From: an uncultured Campylobacter sp.
GTDB taxonomy: Bacteria; Campylobacterota; Campylobacteria; Campylobacterales; Campylobacteraceae
NCBI GenBank assembly: GCA_937990735.1
Contig: CALKQT010000098.1
Span: 1-23,453, forward strand
DNA: 23,453 nt
Reading direction: 5' to 3'
Below the pieces are notes generated by a model. It did not search any database. It was not told where the DNA came from and saw only the letters and a program-made list of their open reading frames with translations. Position numbers and translations under genes: made by a program. Shown here piece by piece: positions 7,760 to 15,226 of the stretch (positions are counted from its first letter, which is position 1; each line of letters begins with the position of its first letter).

Positions 7760-8245
7760 GGTCTGCGAAATAAAAATTTTAAAGCTCAGCAAAAAACAGA
7801 TCCTGGCGCTATAAGCTGAAATTTTAATGCTATCAAAAAGCAAGATCGCCTCGCAAGCGTAGATTCAAGCGATAAATTTTGATTTTCAGAGAGGATTTGT
7901 GGGCGCCTTAAATTTAAAGTTGCGCTAAGCAAACTCGGGCGAATTTTCTTGCAATTAAATTTTAAAACCGCCTTGATATAATTTAGCTTTAAAATTTAAA
8001 ATTCCAAGCCGCGTTAGACTTTAAAATTTTACCGCGAACCTCTAAATTTAGCGATAAAGTGCGACATAATTTCTCTATTTTTAAGCGGGATTTTAGTAGA
8101 ATCACATTATAAAATTTACCCATAAATTTATATGAAAAGATAAAATTTCATCGATTATCGCCTCCGGTAAATGGTCGCATAATGTAAAATTTGACAATAA
8201 ATTTAGCGCTAAATTTTATGCATAATCTTACAAAAAAGGGAGTTA
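7760..8245. other. 486-bp spacer between hspR and the antiporter gene
   Basis: No coding region recognised on either strand. A good extended -10 on the plus strand (TGaTATAAT, hexamer 7977-7982) could start a 257-nt leader for the antiporter gene. Closer to the gene, TTGACA at 8191-8196 lies 17 nt before a poor -10 (TTTTAT, 8214-8219). The rest is AT-rich with recurring AAATTT words. No terminator was convincing after hspR, so read-through from the heat-shock operon into the antiporter gene is possible. Confidence 0.5.
8199..8216. repeat. 18-bp perfect palindrome upstream of the antiporter gene
   Basis: AAATTTAGCGCTAAATTT is a perfect palindrome 30 bp before the antiporter start and overlaps the possible promoter. 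It could be an operator. However, AAATTTAGC words are common in spacers of this window, so it may only reflect the local word bias. Confidence 0.4.
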
Positions 8246-9877
8246 ATGGAGCTTGTTATAGAGCTATTTCTTGCGATCACCGCGCTTGCGATAGTACTAA
8301 ATATCGTCTTTAAAATTTTTGAAATTCCCACCATCATCGGCTATATCGTTGCAGGCGTGTGCTTTTCGCAGATCTACAGCCTAAGTAGCGTCGAAAACGC
8401 CCATATGTCTGAGCTGGCAGAATTTGGCATCGTTTTTTTGATGTTTACCATCGGGCTTGAGTTTAGCTTCCATCACCTGATGAGTATGAAAAAGGATGTG
8501 TTTTTTAATGGCATACTCCAAGTGCTTGGCACCGGTATTATCTTGGCGCTCATCATCGATCAAGCTTTCGGCGGAAACATAAAAACCGTGATGATTATCG
8601 GGCTTGCGCTCGCGCTTAGCTCTACGGCGATCGTGCTAAAAACGCTCAACGAAACAGGCGAAATCAACCAAAACTACGGGCGCAAGGTGCTTGGTATCCT
8701 GCTCTTTCAAGACCTCGCTGTCATCCCCATCTTGCTTATGATTGACATATTTGGCTCGACTGACAATACACCTGTTAATTATCTTATCTTAAAAACCGCC
8801 GTAAGCGCCGCCATAGTGGTAGTGATCCTTTTCGTGCTCGGCAAATTTGCTTTCAACCGCTTCCTCTACTACGTCGTAAGGACAAATTCTAAAGAAATTT
8901 TCATCGCGACCATCCTTTTTACCGTCGTGGGGGCTAGCTTTTTGGCGCATGTTTTTGGCTTTTCGTATACGCTGGGCGCATTCATCGCGGGCATGCTAAT
9001 CGCAGAAACCGAGTATAAACACGAGATAGAGGCCGATCTGACGCCGTTTCGAGACATACTGCTCGGACTTTTTTTCATCACGATTGGCATGCAGATAAAT
9101 TTTGAAGTCATCGTCTCGCACTATGGGCTAATCTTGCTCGCTATTATCGTTATAATGGCGCTTAAAACGGTTGTGATTTACGCGATCTTATTTCTCTCGA
9201 CCGGTAAAAGGATAGCGCTAAAAGCGGCGCTATCGCTATGTCAGATAGGTGAGTTTGCGCTTGCGATCTTTTCGCTGTTGATGAGCCGCGATATGCTAAG
9301 TAAGGAAAACGGGCAAATTTTAATTACAGTCGTAACTGCGACGATGATTTTAACGCCGTTTATCCTTAAAAATTTAAACAAAATCGCCAACCGCTTCGAG
9401 TCCAAGGTCGAAAAGCTCGAGGATGAGGAGCATAAAACCCAAATCCCGCCAATGAAAAATCACATCATTGTAGCAGGCTACGGCAGGATAGGGCAGGAAG
9501 TGGTGCTGCGCCTTAAAGATCAGGGGCTGCTATACGTAGTCGCCGAGAGCGATTTAGAGCTTGTGGATCTGGGCAAATCGCGCGGAGAGAACATATACTT
9601 TGTAAATATAATGCAAAAAACTGCGATCGACGAGCTGCATGCGCGCGATGCGTCGGTCATCATCCTAACGATCGCAAATCAGCAAAAGCTTGACATCGTC
9701 GCTAAGATGCTAAACGGCTCTAATTTAAAAGCAAATATCATAGTGATGCATACGGGCGCCGATCCGCAAAGCGAGTTGCAGAGCGAATACGGCGAAAATT
9801 TTATCTTCGTAAAAAAGGAGAGAGTAGTAGCCAATGCGCTTTTGCAAGAGGCGCTGAAATGTAAGCTAACGCAGTAG
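8246..9877 (+). CDS. kefB: CPA2-family cation/proton antiporter with RCK domain (KefB/KefC type)
   Basis: This 543-residue inner-membrane protein probably exchanges K+ (or Na+) for protons. Residues 1-380 hold about twelve membrane segments of the Na+/H+ exchanger fold, including the conserved SSTAIVLKTL and the motif FQDLAVIPILL around 154-164. Residues 405-540 form a cytoplasmic RCK/TrkA-N domain with the nucleotide-binding GYGRIG at 411-416 and an acidic residue after the second strand (VVAESD). It ends soon after RCK-N and has no TrkA-C domain, shorter than E. coli KefB/KefC (about 600). Glutathione gating, known for the E. coli proteins, is therefore not certain. GGGAG lies 5 nt before the ATG. 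The position after cbpA-hspR matches C. jejuni. The symbol is by family and position; the true ion is unknown. Confidence 0.9.
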   Translation: MELVIELFLAITALAIVLNIVFKIFEIPTIIGYIVAGVCFSQIYSLSSVENAHMSELAEFGIVFLMFTIGLEFSFHHLMSMKKDVFFNGILQVLGTGIILALIIDQAFGGNIKTVMIIGLALALSSTAIVLKTLNETGEINQNYGRKVLGILLFQDLAVIPILLMIDIFGSTDNTPVNYLILKTAVSAAIVVVILFVLGKFAFNRFLYYVVRTNSKEIFIATILFTVVGASFLAHVFGFSYTLGAFIAGMLIAETEYKHEIEADLTPFRDILLGLFFITIGMQINFEVIVSHYGLILLAIIVIMALKTVVIYAILFLSTGKRIALKAALSLCQIGEFALAIFSLLMSRDMLSKENGQILITVVTATMILTPFILKNLNKIANRFESKVEKLEDEEHKTQIPPMKNHIIVAGYGRIGQEVVLRLKDQGLLYVVAESDLELVDLGKSRGENIYFVNIMQKTAIDELHARDASVIILTIANQQKLDIVAKMLNGSNLKANIIVMHTGADPQSELQSEYGENFIFVKKERVVANALLQEALKCKLTQ

Positions 9878-10168
9878 CCTTGAGCGTTTAAGACCAAATT
9901 TAAACACATTTGCTATGCCTAAAATATCCACGCTTCTTTATTCTTACTTCTACACTCAGCTAATTTGAAGCGTTTTAATGAACGCAGATAATAGATATAT
10001 TTATAATAGCTGACTTGCAAATTTTAAAGGTGCAAAGTGCTGCTTTGGATTGATTTAAATTCTAAATTTAAGCTGTCCTTCCATAGCTAAAGAATACTTA
10101 GATAAGGAGCTGATGAAATATATTTGAGCGATAAAGTTATTTAAAAATTCGTTTAAATTTTACTAATT
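9878..10168. other. Spacer between convergent genes with a possible decayed start
   Basis: The 291 bp between the 3' ends of the antiporter gene and the next minus-strand gene hold no recognised gene. A short stem GCGTT/AACGC occurs near 9970-9985 without a T-run. AAGGAG at 10104-10109 is followed by ATG at 10113, but the frame stops after four codons, as if a gene start was left after its body was lost. Confidence 0.4.
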
Positions 10169-10999
10169 TCACTCTTTTATCTCTTTATAAACGCTTAAGT
10201 TGCGTGCTAGGCAAACAATGGTAGTAATAACGGACACAGGCGTCACTGCTAGAAGATAAAATAAGCCAAAAAATAACCCTATATCGCTAGATTCACTACC
10301 GCCGCCGGCAAGCCATAACGCTATAGCCATAATGGGATAATACAAAACCAATGTCACAATCGCAAAATTTTCTATCGCGAAAATCGTATTGCTTTTTTTG
10401 GGATTTTCTACGAAAAGTTTGCTGTATCTGCGCTTTGAAAAGAGAAATATAAGCGTGCAAACGGCGCTAACTATAAACGCCCAGTGTAATTCGTACGAAT
10501 TTGGTAAAAATAAAATCAAAAAAACCGTTGTCGCAAAACTCACGAAAGCAAATCTGATCAAACGGTGAAGTTGATATTTTTGCTTTAAATTTTTTGCGAT
10601 TTGTGCTAGAGCTTTGCCGTACTCCAGCGCTTCCTCTTTGCTTTGGATAGATTCTGCTTCAAGGCTCGCGTCATTAAATTTTTGCTCAAATTTAGCGGCT
10701 TCATCTTGGGCGCCTTGCGCTTTGCTGTTTGTTTTGTTAAAATTTTGCTCGCCGGAAATTTTATCAGCGACCGCTCCGCCGATTTTTGTCTGCGATTTTG
10801 GCGCCGGTAGATACACGGTCTCATCGGCGTCAAATTCCGGATTTGCGTTATATGTTATTATCGCCACCAAAATAGCGATAAAAATAGCGGGTATAATCTG
10901 ACGTGTATCCCAGTCTATGTGATATTTTATCTGTAAATAAAATCCGATTAAAGCATAAAGGACGTAAAATGTCGCAGCCACATGTATCCATATAAGCAT
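10169..10999 (-). CDS. Uncharacterised six-span membrane protein with a charged central segment
   Basis: The family is not recognised. The 276 residues predict six membrane segments at about 3-23, 35-51, 147-166, 171-187, 206-231 and 239-265. Between the second and third lies a soluble section of about 95 residues (52-146), rich in Glu, Lys, Ala and Gln and likely helical or coiled-coil at 90-140. Most of the charge sits there. There is no signal peptide cleavage site and no enzyme motif. AAGG lies a few nt before the ATG. The gene starts 19 nt after another small membrane-protein gene on the same strand, so the two probably form an operon and may form a complex. Coding is supported by the clean hydrophobic pattern. 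Function unknown. Confidence 0.75.
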   Translation of the reverse strand: MLIWIHVAATFYVLYALIGFYLQIKYHIDWDTRQIIPAIFIAILVAIITYNANPEFDADETVYLPAPKSQTKIGGAVADKISGEQNFNKTNSKAQGAQDEAAKFEQKFNDASLEAESIQSKEEALEYGKALAQIAKNLKQKYQLHRLIRFAFVSFATTVFLILFLPNSYELHWAFIVSAVCTLIFLFSKRRYSKLFVENPKKSNTIFAIENFAIVTLVLYYPIMAIALWLAGGGSESSDIGLFFGLFYLLAVTPVSVITTIVCLARNLSVYKEIKE

Positions 11000-11018
11000 A
11001 AAGGCCTTATCTGCATCG

Positions 11019-11282
11019 CTAAATAAAAGCAGGGCATATTTTTTTATACTTCAGCCTGTTTAGGCAGACGAGTATATTTATCGCAGATAGCGTGAGCATG
11101 CATAAAAACGACATTATGGGCGCATCATGTACAAACGTAAGAAACACGACGATATAAATCAGGAAGGTCAAAAGTATCCCGAAAAACAGATATCTACAAA
11201 AGCGAAATCTATCGTAGCTTTTTAAAATTTCTTGCGGAATTTGGCTGATGTCTGCGGGGATTTTGTCTTTTTGCATTTGCAT
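11019..11282 (-). CDS. Small two-span membrane protein of unknown function
   Basis: An 87-residue product with a charged N-terminus (MQMQKDKIPADISQ...) and two hydrophobic helices at about 30-50 and 54-74, ending in a short basic tail (NRLKYKK). Family not recognised. The start is backed by AAGGCGG five nt upstream, and a weak -10 (TAAAAT at 11308-11303) could give a very short leader. It lies immediately upstream of the six-span protein gene, which supports co-expression. The second Met (residue 3) is an alternative start. Confidence 0.7.
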   Translation of the reverse strand: MQMQKDKIPADISQIPQEILKSYDRFRFCRYLFFGILLTFLIYIVVFLTFVHDAPIMSFLCMLTLSAINILVCLNRLKYKKICPAFI

Positions 11283-11351
11283 TTTTACCGCCTTTCTCAG
11301 TTATTTTAGCTCAAATTTTGCTTTTTTACTCCGTAGTGTTTTAAATTTAAT

Positions 11352-11383
11352 GAAGCGGGTTTTTTGACTTGCTTCTTTTTTTT
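11352..11383 (+). terminator. Possible weak terminator (short stem, T8)
   Basis: GAAGC (11352-11356) can pair with GCTTC (11371-11375) across a 14-nt loop, followed by eight T. The orientation is plus, but no plus-strand gene lies just upstream, so its role is unclear. On the minus strand it lies about 175 nt past the methyltransferase stop. Confidence 0.25.
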
Positions 11384-11548
11384 GGCAGACAAGCGATCCA
11401 GATTTCTCATTAAATTGTAAAAATGAATACTTACCGGCTCTTGCAATTTAATCGATAAAATTTTTGGCAGGCTAAATTTACGCTCTGCTTCTAGCTAAAT
11501 TTAGCTTCAAAATTTATCCTGCTCCATTCATAAAATAAGGCAACCAAG

Positions 11549-12358
11549 CTAAGGCTCATCCGTTTTATCCATCCGCACGAACGCCCAGTGCATAAAATCG
11601 CGCTTTGGCTCGTATTTGCCGCTGTTAAAATACTCCGCCAGCCGCGCTTCCTCTGTGCCGCTTAGCTCGCCGCCGAGCATCCAGCGCGTCTTTTGCACAA
11701 ACTCCTCCGCACTTTTCGCTCCGCCGCCGTGGCACCAGGCTTTAATATAGCTGAGACTCGGCAGATAGTCCATTTGAAATAGGATGTTTAAAAGATAGAC
11801 GAAGTCGGGTTTTTGCTCCACTTCGCGCCCTATCGCATCCAAAATATCCCCGTCCACGAAGCTGCCGCCCACCTTAAACGTGATGTAAAGCGCCTTTTTG
11901 GTCTTTGAAAGAAGCTTTTTAAGCGCGGTTTTTAGATCGTCCACCTCAAGGCAGCGCGAAGCAAAAACGAGATCGCACGCAGGTACGTCCGACCAGTCGT
12001 CCTCGAAGGCCTTTTGCGCAAATTTTGCGTTTTTTGCGCCGTAAATTTGAGCATTCTCGCGGGCGAATTCCAGCATTTTGGGCGAAAAATCGTAGCCGTA
12101 AATTTGATCCACCTTTTCCGCCGCCAGCACGCTTAACGCGCCCGCGCCGCATGCGAAATCAAGCAGCGTAGAAACACCCGTAAAATCGACCCTGCTTATA
12201 AACTCGCGCGCGTAGGCGCTTTTCATCACGCCCTCGTTGAAGCTCGGCGCCTTTTTGTCCCAATGCTCGGCCAGTTTTTTGCCGAATGAGCTTTTTGCCT
12301 TTTGCGCCTTATAAAGCGCATCAAAGTCGATCTCATCGTAGTTTGAAGCTAAAATCAT
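11549..12358 (-). CDS. Class I SAM-dependent methyltransferase
   Basis: The product (269 residues from the chosen start) has a Rossmann-type SAM-binding domain with motif I LLDFACGAGALS at residues 65-76. An acidic residue follows at the end of strand 2 (YGYDFSP), then post-I and motif IV-like VPACDLVFASRCLE. An N-terminal helical region precedes it, and an extra C-terminal domain contains CHGGGAKSAEEF. The substrate cannot be told; small-molecule or biosynthetic methylation is as likely as protein or RNA. I take the ATG at 12358 (MILASNYDE) rather than 12394 because AAAGGAT lies 6 nt upstream of it. It is a lone gene with spacers of about 200 bp or more on each side. Confidence 0.85.
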   Translation of the reverse strand: MILASNYDEIDFDALYKAQKAKSSFGKKLAEHWDKKAPSFNEGVMKSAYAREFISRVDFTGVSTLLDFACGAGALSVLAAEKVDQIYGYDFSPKMLEFARENAQIYGAKNAKFAQKAFEDDWSDVPACDLVFASRCLEVDDLKTALKKLLSKTKKALYITFKVGGSFVDGDILDAIGREVEQKPDFVYLLNILFQMDYLPSLSYIKAWCHGGGAKSAEEFVQKTRWMLGGELSGTEEARLAEYFNSGKYEPKRDFMHWAFVRMDKTDEP

Positions 12359-12580
12359 AGTTATCCTTTCTAAAATTTTGCGGGTAGATTGCACCGATTT
12401 TTTCGTTAAATTTTAGCGCAAATTTATACGCCACGCCCAAACCCGCCTAAAATTTCAAACTACCCGGCGAGAAGTGCTAAGGCAAGCCCACCTCTGCGTA
12501 TTTTATATGCTCGAAATTCTTTAAATTTTCACCGAACGATCGCAGTTAAATTTTAAAAGCCTCTTCATAAATCAAAATTT

Positions 12581-13087
12581 TTACTCTACGCTCGCGCTTG
12601 CTTGCTCCGCCTTTAAATTACCGCTCAAACTCGAGGCCTCCAGCCTAGCCGCTATCACCTTTTGCATCGCTTGATTTTTCTTATTTTTGGCTAAAATTTG
12701 CAGCCTCCTTTTGCCGATGCGTTTGTCGGCAGCCTTTAGGATATTTGCGAGCCCCCATTCATCGGCACTAAAGTGCTTTGCAAACAGCTCCTCTTTGGGC
12801 GTATCGATATATTCGCGGATAAGCTCGCCGATGTCGCTTATATCGTTACCATACGGATAAATTTTCGTTAGAGCGCCCTGTGCTAGGCTTTTTACGCCGC
12901 CGCTTTTTAGCACGAAATCCTTCGGGTAATCAAAAATAATCTCGCCCGCAAGCGTGATAAAATATCGCGGCAAATCCGTGCTGCCGCGTCTGCTTTGCAT
13001 CCTATAAACCGTGCAGTGGAGCTTAAAATCAATGCTTTCATCCACGAGCTCGTAAAGCCGTTTTTGAAGCTTGCTCCAGCGTTTCAT
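12581..13087 (-). CDS. Conserved hypothetical protein, SF0329-like (tentative)
   Basis: A 168-residue, probably cytoplasmic protein. The N-terminus (MKRWSKLQKRLYELV, then YRMQSRRGSTDLPRYFITL and GEIIFDYPKDF) resembles the family named after Shigella SF0329, from memory and without a search. The function of that family is not known to me. There is no membrane segment. The last 40 residues are Lys/Ala/Ser-rich (KNKKNQAMQKVIAARLEA) and look disordered or helical. The start at 13087 is chosen over 13099 because GGGAGG lies five nt before it and the earlier ATG overlaps that site. It is the most downstream of three small minus-strand genes and starts 133 bp after the previous stop. Confidence 0.75.
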   Translation of the reverse strand: MKRWSKLQKRLYELVDESIDFKLHCTVYRMQSRRGSTDLPRYFITLAGEIIFDYPKDFVLKSGGVKSLAQGALTKIYPYGNDISDIGELIREYIDTPKEELFAKHFSADEWGLANILKAADKRIGKRRLQILAKNKKNQAMQKVIAARLEASSLSGNLKAEQASASVE

Positions 13088-13220
13088 TTTGCCTCCCATT
13101 ATCTATTGATCGCCTTTTGCGGTTTCGCGCATAGCTTTTGCCGCCCTTTGCGACGATCTCGCTCGAAAGCTCTGCGCCTTTTCTATTTTTTGCAAATCCG
13201 CTTTGTAAAATTCTGCCGCG

Positions 13221-13754
13221 CTAAACGGCCTCCCAAAATCTAGACTCCGTCTTGATCGCGCCTCGGTTTTTCTCGCGTAAAATTTGCAAAAATTCTTTAA
13301 AGCTCGGCTCAAAAATCGAAGCAGCGGGCACAAATTTATACTCTCGCTCGCCGTCTTGCTCGGGTTTGTCCGCGCCGCTACGTTCAAGCTCGCTCGCGCC
13401 GCCTGCAAAGCGGATCCGCCAAATCCTAGCATGATTTATCCGTATTTTTGTGGCTTCAAGCGTCAAAATTTGCTCAAATTTATACCTCGCCGCGAGCTTC
13501 TGTCCGTCAAAAACGTAGATGAAATCCTGATCGAACCAAAGGCTCTCGCACGAGATAAAAAACCGCTCCAGCCGGAACAAAAACGGCCTCACGGAAAGCC
13601 TTTTTACCGCGTCTGCTTCTCTTATCTCATCTATCGCGGCAAGCCGGTGCGAGCTAAGCCTGCTAGGGTTGCGGCAAAAGAGCGTCCAAACAATCCCGCC
13701 CAGAAGCAAGACGCTAAAAATTACGATTAAAATTTGAATTAAAGCTTCAGCCAT
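13221..13754 (-). CDS. Uncharacterised membrane-anchored protein
   Basis: A 177-residue product with one hydrophobic N-terminal helix (residues 7-27, LIQILIVIFSVLLLGGIVWTL), then a soluble domain rich in Arg, Glu and aromatic residues (RFFISCESLWFDQDFIYVF), probably facing the cytoplasm. Family not recognised. Its ATG overlaps the stop of the upstream gene by 8 bp and it has no strong ribosome-binding site, which implies translational coupling. The 133 bp after its stop read as protein-like sequence in another frame down to 13103, so the true C-terminus may be longer and a frameshift near 13240 is possible. Confidence 0.65.
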   Translation of the reverse strand: MAEALIQILIVIFSVLLLGGIVWTLFCRNPSRLSSHRLAAIDEIREADAVKRLSVRPFLFRLERFFISCESLWFDQDFIYVFDGQKLAARYKFEQILTLEATKIRINHARIWRIRFAGGASELERSGADKPEQDGEREYKFVPAASIFEPSFKEFLQILREKNRGAIKTESRFWEAV

Positions 13755-14430
13755 TTAAAATTTTAAGCCCTTTTATAAATGTAAATTTCGCCTCCGTATC
13801 GCCCCAAAACGAACTCCTGCCGAAATCCGCCTCCGCGCCGTTTGCAAGCTCTTCATAAAGCTTATAAAATCGCCCTTTGTGCGTGCAATCGCTTAGACAG
13901 ACGTTAAAAAACGCCTCCGCCGCGTCCCTGCCGCCGAAATAAAAGATAAAGTAGATCGGGCGCAGATCGAAAGCGCTTAGATTTTTGTTAAATTTAGCCC
14001 CGCGTTGCGTCATAAACTCCACCGCCTTTTGCTTGTCCTCAAAAAGCTCAAAAATAGGCAGCGCGTAGTCCTTGATAGCTGCGCTAATCTCGCGAACGCT
14101 GGGCTCGAAGCTGGCACCCGCGAGCTGCCAGTCGCGAAACTGCCTGCGCGGCGCGAGATAGCCCAGGTGCGATACGAAAACAAGGTCGCTCGAGTAGGGC
14201 AGCTCCTCTTGCATTAGCTTTTTTAGGCGCTTGCAGTAGATCGCGACCTGCGATAGGATGCTCACGCTACCGGAGTAATTGCGCATGCTGGAGCTAAAAT
14301 AAATTTCAAACGAAATCTCCTTATCGCTTGCGAGCTTCGTTAGTTTTTGCCCCTTTTGCGAGGGCTTGAAGTCCGTGAAATTCGCCGCGATCTCGGCGCA
14401 GCCGTTTAAAAATATCTCGCGCGGAGTCAT
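13747..14430 (-). CDS. Uncharacterised cytoplasmic protein
   Basis: A 227-residue soluble protein starting MTPREIFLNGCAEIAANF. The ATG at 14430 is preferred over the upstream one at 14520 because AAAGGAAA lies just before it and the extra 30 residues look like non-coding DNA (Cys/Arg/Asn-rich). It mixes beta-like stretches (KEISFEIYFSSSMRNYSGSV) with helical ones (LSQVAIYCKRLKKLMQEEL). The general look is that of DUF4304-like or immunity-type proteins, but I cannot assign it. It heads a coupled pair with the membrane-anchored gene (8-bp overlap). No catalytic motif was seen. Confidence 0.7.
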   Translation of the reverse strand: MTPREIFLNGCAEIAANFTDFKPSQKGQKLTKLASDKEISFEIYFSSSMRNYSGSVSILSQVAIYCKRLKKLMQEELPYSSDLVFVSHLGYLAPRRQFRDWQLAGASFEPSVREISAAIKDYALPIFELFEDKQKAVEFMTQRGAKFNKNLSAFDLRPIYFIFYFGGRDAAEAFFNVCLSDCTHKGRFYKLYEELANGAEADFGRSSFWGDTEAKFTFIKGLKILNG

Positions 14431-14611
14431 GATTTTCCTTTTAAATTTATCGTTTAAATTTAGACGTTTTGCTCGCCAGCAATTCGGTTTGCAGCTTACA
14501 TTGCCGCAGCCGCGACCCACACGGCATTTTATAGGGCGCGCCGTTTTGTCGCCGAAAAGTTATTCTATACGCGCAATTTTATCCCAATTCAGCTAAATTT
14601 AACGGTAAAAT

Positions 14612-14979
14612 TTATAATCTATCCTCGTATCTTTTGTAGTTTATGCCGTAGATTTTATCGATATTTTCGGCGTTTATGAGCTGTTCGCTGCGCCCAAAAG
14701 CTAAAATTTCGCCGTCTTTTATAAACAGCGTCAAATTTGAAACAAACTTTGCATGCCGCGGGTAGTGCGTCGTCTGCACGAAGGTGTAGCTCTCGTCCCC
14801 CAGCGCTTTTATCATCTCGAGTAGCTTGATCTGATTGCCGAAGTCCAGCCCGTTTGTCGGCTCGTCCATAAAGATCGCTTTCGCGCCCTGAACCAGCGTG
14901 CGCGCGATATACGCCAGCTGCCGCCACTTGAAATTTCGCCTTTTAAGATTCTGTCTTTATATGGATTGCGCTTAGAATT
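14612..14979 (-). pseudogene. Decayed ABC transporter ATP-binding subunit (iron/siderophore type)
   Basis: The downstream frame encodes the C-terminal half of an ABC ATPase: RQLAYIARTLVQGAKA, Walker B plus catalytic Glu in IFMDEP, D-loop NGLDFGN, and the switch His in TTHYPRHA. The style is that of FecE/FepC metal-chelate importers. Upstream of 14928 the matching sequence (DRILKGEISSGG) continues in a different frame, so the LSGGQ signature is broken by a frameshift at 14921-14928. Before that an in-frame TAA stands at 14982-14980, and nothing resembling Walker A or the Q-loop follows. At least the first 120 or so residues are therefore lost and the protein cannot work. No permease or binding-protein gene is nearby. 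An 85-residue ORF from the internal ATG at 14869 is only the remnant. Confidence 0.85.
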
Positions 14980-15059
14980 TTATATTCTCACGTCTTTAAA
15001 ATTTGCATCGCTGCAAATAAAATTTTATTGAGGTTTAAAATTTGATGCCGTGTTGTTGC

Positions 15060-15175
15060 GCTGCGTAAAATTTCAATAACGCGCTAAATTTAAGTAGCAC
15101 GTAAAATCAAGCATTGCGCTAAATTTCAAGTTACGCGTCGAATTTAGCTCGCGCGGCAAATCAAGCGCGCCGCCT
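15060..15175. repeat. Degenerate 16-20-bp tandem repeats upstream of the ATPase remnant
   Basis: About six loose units of the type GCGCTAAATTTCAAGTTAC follow one another, for example GCGCTAAATTTAAGTA (15081) and GCGCTAAATTTCAAG (15116). Spacing is 16-20 bp and divergence is marked. No coding sense was seen. The array fills the DNA between yggS and the decayed ATPase. Confidence 0.45.
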
Positions 15176-15226
15176 AATAAAAGCGGTATAAAATTCACTT
15201 GCGCGCTAAGGCCCGCCTCTCAGGGC

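Noticed and set aside
13284..13730. 148-codon plus-strand ORF opposite the membrane-anchored gene
   Set aside because: The minus strand has overlap coupling with its neighbour and a clear membrane helix; the plus reading has no ribosome-binding site or family look.
14431..14520. Upstream 30-residue extension of the 227-residue protein
   Set aside because: No ribosome-binding site at 14520, Cys/Arg/Asn-rich content, while AAAGGAAA precedes the ATG at 14430.
14612..14869. 85-residue ORF starting MDEPTNGLDFGN as a stand-alone small gene
   Set aside because: Its first codon is the Met inside Walker B of an ABC ATPase, and matching sequence continues upstream in frame and then out of frame; it is a remnant.
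15060..15175. CRISPR-like array
   Set aside because: Units are degenerate, 16-20 bp long and contiguous without unique spacers; no cas genes nearby.
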